From NCBI GenBank assembly GCA_937906495.1, contig CALCVT010000093.1:1-37200 (forward strand): 37,200 nt of DNA. Reading direction: 5' to 3'. The first letter of the stretch is position 1, and the number at the start of each line of letters is the position of its first letter. Position numbers and translations under genes: made by a program. Below, piece after piece: positions 33,394 through 37,200 of this stretch. Source of the stretch: an uncultured Prevotella sp. (GTDB lineage Bacteria > Bacteroidota > Bacteroidia > Bacteroidales > Bacteroidaceae). The notes beneath the pieces are model-generated. The model ran no database searches. It worked only from the letters and a program-made list of their open reading frames with translations, and was not told the DNA's origin.

Positions 33394-33754
33394 TAACCAA
33401 TCTGAAAGTTTATTTTACCCCCGGGTTAGGCAAGGAGATGTGAAAATTTCGACACTTGGAGTAAGAATTTCGACACCGACTCCTCATTTTTCAATCCCTG
33501 CTACCATTTTTCAGGGCAGTAAAAACTTTTTTTATCCGCATGTAGTGAGTGTCGAGTGGAGTCTAAAATCCATAAGTTCGCTTTCAACAATTTTATTTTC
33601 CCCGAAACGTCTCCACGCTTACGTATAAAGTACGATTGAGCATAATAGGACGCCCGTTCTGTTGAATTAGGAGTAATGTGATAGGCAATATGAGTGTAAT
33701 CTATCGTAAGCAAGCCACGGCCGTTTGGATTGATAAATGTTGCAACAAGCTTTC

Positions 33755-33955
33755 TTATCCTACGAGGTGATCAAATATGGTTTCTCCCTTACCATAGGGG
33801 TAAGGTAAACGTAGCACTGCAGCAATGGAAATAGCAAAAATGACAACGATAATGGATGTTCCCCAATAAACGAATCCATGGGGGATGCTGCCTAAAATAT
33901 GTCGTACTTTATCGCTGCGCAGTTCGATGGGTGTAGGCTTTTCTTCTTTTTTCAT
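33755..33955 (-). CDS. Short single-pass membrane protein resembling the start of an HlyD-type fusion protein
   Basis: The 66-residue product has a charged N-terminus with IELRSDKVRHILGSIPHG, one hydrophobic segment (about residues 30-48, WGTSIIVVIFAISIAAVL), and a short tail RLPYPYGKGETIFDHLVG. The IELRS...ILG-x-IP pattern followed by one membrane helix is how membrane-fusion proteins next to Bacteroidales peptide exporters begin, but here the frame stops right after the helix. It starts one base after the stop of the ABC ATPase fragment, so it is in the same transcription unit. It is either a truncated fusion protein or a genuine small accessory protein; I cannot decide. Confidence 0.5.
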   Translation of the reverse strand: MKKEEKPTPIELRSDKVRHILGSIPHGFVYWGTSIIVVIFAISIAAVLRLPYPYGKGETIFDHLVG

Positions 33956-33956
33956 A

Positions 33957-34652
33957 TCAGTTTCCTAATTCCAATTGATTCTTAATCAAACTATAGTAAG
34001 AGCCGTGCAAGGCTATCAGGTCTGCATGTGAACCTTTCTCTACGACCTTGCCATTATCTATGACTACAATTTGGTCGGCATTTTTAACTGTTGATAAACG
34101 ATGGGCCACTACGATTACTGTACGCCCTTTATAGAAGGCTGCCAAATTTTCAACGATAGAGCGTTCGTTTTGGGCATCAAGGGCGTTGGTGGCTTCGTCG
34201 AGGAAAATAAAATCGGGATTCTTATAGACTGCCCGTGCAATGAGGATACGTTGTTTTTGTCCTTGGCTCAGTCCGACTCCGTCGCGACCTATCTTTGTGT
34301 TGTATTTCAGAGGCAGCGACATGACGTAGTTATGGATATTTGCGATTTTTGCGGCTTGTTCCAATCTATCTACGTCAATATCTCTATCATCTACAGCAAT
34401 GTTTCGGGCTATTGATTCGGAGAATATCACACCATCCTGCATCACCACTCCGCAATGGCGTCTCCACCATTTGAGGTTGTATTCGTTGATGTTGCGTCCG
34501 GCTATATTGAAGTCAATGTTCTTTATTTGAATGGATTTATCAGTTTCAAATGCTTGTGCTTGGTTTTCGCTCGACTCTTCATTTTTCCCTTCGTGTATTT
34601 CGTTGATTCGTTCAAGGGATATTTTCACATCTTGAAGACAATATACTTTCAT
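33957..34652 (-). pseudogene. ABC exporter ATPase fragment lacking Walker A
   Basis: The 231-residue frame holds the second half of an ABC ATPase of the peptidase-containing exporter type. Present are the Q-loop (VVMQDG, Q72), signature LSQGQ at 128-132, Walker B IFLDEAT at 149-155 and the switch histidine H184. The part before is damaged: IQIKNIDFNIAG (residues 41-52) runs straight into RNINEYNLKWW, omitting the stretch that should carry the Walker A motif GxxGxGKT (roughly 45-50 residues). The first residues (VYCLQDVKISLERINEI) are the end of the transmembrane domain, so the membrane helices are missing too. It cannot bind ATP normally. It overlaps the C39 fragment by 4 bases; both are probably remnants of one PCAT gene. 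Confidence 0.8.
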
Positions 34653-35146
34653 AGAAAGTGAAAAGATTGTTTATCGGATTTCGTATCACTTGTATCCTCA
34701 TAAAACTTTTCACTAGGTTCAAAGAACATCGCTATGCCTTTATCACCTTCCTTACCAGTTATAGAAACCCAATGTTTTTTGAATTCCTCTATCGAAAGTT
34801 TGTATTTCCCCTTTCCCGGGTCTGCTATCCAAAATCGTTTTCCGTTCCGGTCTGTATGGTAAAGAACTACAAAGTGAACCTGATTCCAATGCAGAATACA
34901 AGGTGTATCTGCATTGGAGAGTTTATTGAGTGTTATATAACCGGCATAGCTTCGCAGTCCTAATTTGTCAGCAGTATCAGCTAATCCCTGAAGTGAAACT
35001 CCTTCAGAGGTGGGGTGGCACAATTCATTAAGATAGGTTTGTGAAACTTTACGCCCCATTGACAGGCATAGCATTTCGAGGCAGGCCACACCGCAAAGCA
35101 TAGCATCCTTCTGTTGTGTCCATTTAAACTTATCTTTCTTGAACAT
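34649..35146 (-). pseudogene. C39 peptidase domain of a PCAT exporter, truncated
   Basis: The 165-residue frame is a complete C39 (double-glycine leader) peptidase domain, which in bacteriocin exporters cuts the leader from exported peptides. Expected catalytic residues are visible: Q12, C18 in LCGVACLEML, H91 in NQVHFVVLY and D109 in IADPGKG. After residue 150 the linker to the membrane domain begins (EPSEKFYEDTSD...KQSFHFL) but ends at a stop codon at 34649. In intact PCAT proteins about 300 residues of membrane domain follow. The next frame starts 4 bases before this stop, at the far end of that domain, so a deletion has probably joined the two parts out of frame. The peptidase alone might still fold. 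Confidence 0.75.
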
Positions 35147-35174
35147 GACTTATACTTCTTTTTTTGATGGCTGA

Positions 35175-37079
35175 TTACTTAGCTATACCGCTTTGAATAT
35201 CCGATTCTTTGAGCGAAGTGTTGCGGTCAAGCCTAAATTTCTTGCCCTTCCGCAAATTGATTGAAAGTTCAATACCTATACAACGGCCTTGAACTTTATA
35301 TAAGTAGTTATAGGACACATTCGGAGCCATCAAGTTTGTACGTGAATCTGATTCGCCATGTTTGTCAAAGGGGCTGTCAAAAAACATTTTTACAAACATG
35401 TCACCCTTCATGAGCGTTTTCGACACAGCGAAGCTATACAGATGTCCCGGTTCGTATCGGAGCCATGCCTTAGGAGTTAATTTAAAACCTGAAAAACTTG
35501 CTTCGATTTGCCAGGTTTTCGGAAGGTTAAAGGTTACAGCTGTTGTAGACCGGTAAAACGCATCCGACTGCTTCAGCGACAACCCTGGAGAGGTTATTTG
35601 CTGTACGCCCACCGAAGATACATTTATAAACTTCAGCCAGCTCCATGGACGAAGTACCAAAAACAAATCCATCGAAAGCGTTTTGACTTTGGATACATTG
35701 CTATAGGTCTCAATAATTTGTGAGTAGCTCTCGTCTGTATCAAAAACTCCCATAATGGCGTTGCGTGAAAGGCTTCCGGTGATGGTAGGATTTACTATTA
35801 TTTTGTTTCCATAGAAGGAATACCCCAGTGCAACCGAATAGGTTCTGGTATTTTTCAATATGGGCGACCCTTGCAATACGTTGTTGTTGGTTTCTCCGCC
35901 CTTAAAGGGATTAAGCATCTGCAATGACGGGCGGTTGATATGCGAAAGGAATGTCAGCGTCAGTTCATTGCTCCAATTGGGTTGCCAGGTCAATTTTACT
36001 GAGGGCAGGTAGTTAAAGTCCTGTCGGTGAGAGTCAAAATCCGTGGATTTATCGTTGGCATACTCAAAATTATTGGCAAAATAGAGCCACAGGTCGTTTG
36101 ATTTGGTCATATACCAAATGAAATCACACCCGAGTGAACCGAGAACTTGCGTATAATTGTATTCGTCCGTATCGTTTGCCATGGGGCTATTGATGTAGGT
36201 TGATAAGGACGATCCTTTACGGATTCTTGCATTCAGCGTAAGATAGGAGAAAAATTTTGGTGTAAAATTCACTCTCCTGAAAAGTTGGAAATTATGCGTA
36301 TATAGCCGGCCTTTTGTTTTAGATAGCGAAATAGAGTTAGTCAGCAAGTTCTCTATCTGATAATTGCGATTGTCAGGGTTGAGGGTGAAACGATAGCCCA
36401 GCCTCCACTTTCTGGCTTGACTCTTTTTAAATCGGCTGGAATAGATGATGTTAGCTTCCATCGATGCATCCCAGGTGTCACTTTGGCTTAAATATTTTGA
36501 CAATGAGGCTTCATTTCCCATTTGACCTTGTTCATAATTCAGACTTTTTTTACGCCCCATGCCGTTTAGATGATAATCGACGTAGAGCTGACGCAATGTG
36601 TCGATATCCCATTGCAATAGACCTCTGCCCCAATGTGTATGTCTGTCATAATGGTTTTTGTTCGATAAGGTGAATGTACTGCTGTTGTTAGCAAAGTGAT
36701 ATTGATGATTCCATTTCTGGTCGCGTTGTCCCCAAAAATCATAGCTGTATCCGGCAAGGAACTGCACCTTGTTGACCATGCCTAATACGGATGCAGCTCC
36801 CGTAGCCTTGGGGGTAGAGGCTCCCATACCATTGAAGTTCAGATGATAGCCCTCGAGTGATTTCCCTTTGGTAATGATGTTGATAATAGGGGCGCGCTCG
36901 CCAAACCTGCGGTCAGGCCGCATAATAACTTCCACTTGTTTAATGTGCGAGGATGGAATACTCCTGAGCACCTGTTGAGGATCGGCATTTGCAATATGAT
37001 AGGGCTTTCCGTTAAGGTAAACTACGTAGCTGCTTTTACCCGCAACACTGATAGTTCCATTATTGTCAACCATCAGCAA
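35175..37079 (-). CDS. Outer membrane beta-barrel family protein, 5'-truncated
   Basis: The 634-residue frame from its only ATG resembles the TonB-receptor-like outer membrane beta-barrel family: a plug-like start (NNGTISVAGK, YVVYLNGKPY, LRSIPSSHIKQVEVIMRPD, then INIITKG) and a long beta-barrel with aromatic strands to the end. The match to a plug continues upstream of the ATG in the same frame (ETLVYNLSKDKYAQENN, NTLNRIPLL) until a TGA at 37194-37196, so the usual signal peptide and carboxypeptidase-like domain are missing. The gene is probably a truncated or frameshifted copy. It lies next to the decayed PCAT exporter genes on the same strand, an order common in Bacteroidota peptide-export loci. 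Confidence 0.75.
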   Translation of the reverse strand: MLMVDNNGTISVAGKSSYVVYLNGKPYHIANADPQQVLRSIPSSHIKQVEVIMRPDRRFGERAPIINIITKGKSLEGYHLNFNGMGASTPKATGAASVLGMVNKVQFLAGYSYDFWGQRDQKWNHQYHFANNSSTFTLSNKNHYDRHTHWGRGLLQWDIDTLRQLYVDYHLNGMGRKKSLNYEQGQMGNEASLSKYLSQSDTWDASMEANIIYSSRFKKSQARKWRLGYRFTLNPDNRNYQIENLLTNSISLSKTKGRLYTHNFQLFRRVNFTPKFFSYLTLNARIRKGSSLSTYINSPMANDTDEYNYTQVLGSLGCDFIWYMTKSNDLWLYFANNFEYANDKSTDFDSHRQDFNYLPSVKLTWQPNWSNELTLTFLSHINRPSLQMLNPFKGGETNNNVLQGSPILKNTRTYSVALGYSFYGNKIIVNPTITGSLSRNAIMGVFDTDESYSQIIETYSNVSKVKTLSMDLFLVLRPWSWLKFINVSSVGVQQITSPGLSLKQSDAFYRSTTAVTFNLPKTWQIEASFSGFKLTPKAWLRYEPGHLYSFAVSKTLMKGDMFVKMFFDSPFDKHGESDSRTNLMAPNVSYNYLYKVQGRCIGIELSINLRKGKKFRLDRNTSLKESDIQSGIAK

Positions 37080-37200
37080 GGGAATACGGTTTAGGGTGTT
37101 CAGCAGATTGTTTTCTTGAGCATATTTGTCTTTCGACAGATTATATACTAAAGTTTCCCACCCCCAATAAAGAGGATGGGAAGTAACAGTAATTCAAATT

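Larger units (their letters stand above)
33177..33754. other. Repeat-rich spacer without a convincing gene
   Basis: About 580 bases between ppk1 and the export locus. It contains a pair of imperfect 24-base direct repeats (33285-33308 and 33370-33393), a 12-bp hairpin with a 2-base bulge (33312-33340), a 7-bp hairpin CTATCTT/AAGATAG (33359-33377) and two copies of AATTTCGACAC 21 bases apart (33445-33455, 33466-33476). The short open frames present lack family features and I treat them as chance. Confidence 0.55.

Noticed and set aside
33338..33713. Short frames on both strands in the spacer after ppk1
   Set aside because: They overlap each other and the repeats, and their translations look random.
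1..37200. CRISPR array or phage integrase
   Set aside because: No regularly spaced repeat array and no integrase or cas-like gene is visible.

Overview
The window looks like a chromosomal segment of a member of the Bacteroidales (Bacteroidota). The evidence is the run of recognisable promoters with the Bacteroides-type signature (TTTG, about 20 bases, then TAnnTTTG), the very weak Shine-Dalgarno sequences, and a gene set typical of anaerobic gut or oral Bacteroidales: a single-chain pyruvate:ferredoxin oxidoreductase, meso-diaminopimelate dehydrogenase, an OmpA-family porin-like protein, a DUF3467 protein, SlyD with a Cys/His tail, and a PCAT/beta-barrel peptide export locus. Genus cannot be fixed from this sequence alone.

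Layout. 1-10,400: the end of rplK, then rplA, rplJ, rplL, rpoB and rpoC, the ribosomal stalk and RNA polymerase operon, with a strong terminator or attenuator hairpin after rplL, a long nested hairpin between rpoB and rpoC, and a terminator after rpoC. 10,400-11,560: a 271-bp MITE-like insertion with terminal inverted repeats and a 7-bp target duplication, followed by a lipoprotein archaemetzincin. 11,560-15,930: rtcB (RNA ligase), then a 115-nt tRNA-like gene whose tRNA core is perfect but whose anticodon arm carries about 42 extra bases, then a 768-residue protein with a zinc-knuckle/RING-like site and a C-terminal TerD-like domain. I think this trio is the most interesting part of the window: a candidate RNA repair or tRNA-mimic module. 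16,200-20,440: repeats and a promoter, dnaX, slyD, a structured leader, aroC, and a possible small RNA with its own promoter and terminator.

20,600-33,180: an ompA-family gene on the minus strand diverging from a DUF3467 gene; then, on the minus strand, an HI0933-family flavoprotein, pyruvate:ferredoxin oxidoreductase and an AAA ATPase; then diaminopimelate dehydrogenase (plus strand) converging, across a bidirectional terminator, on the minus-strand ppk-ppx polyphosphate operon. 33,180-37,200: a repeat-containing spacer without a convincing gene, then a decayed peptide-export locus on the minus strand: a short membrane protein resembling the start of a membrane-fusion protein, an ABC ATPase fragment without its Walker A region, a C39 peptidase fragment, and an outer-membrane beta-barrel protein whose homology runs upstream of its only ATG into a stop codon.

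Housekeeping calls rest on clear family motifs. The RNA module, the MITE, the small RNA and the decay of the export locus are my readings of the sequence and need database and transcript checks.
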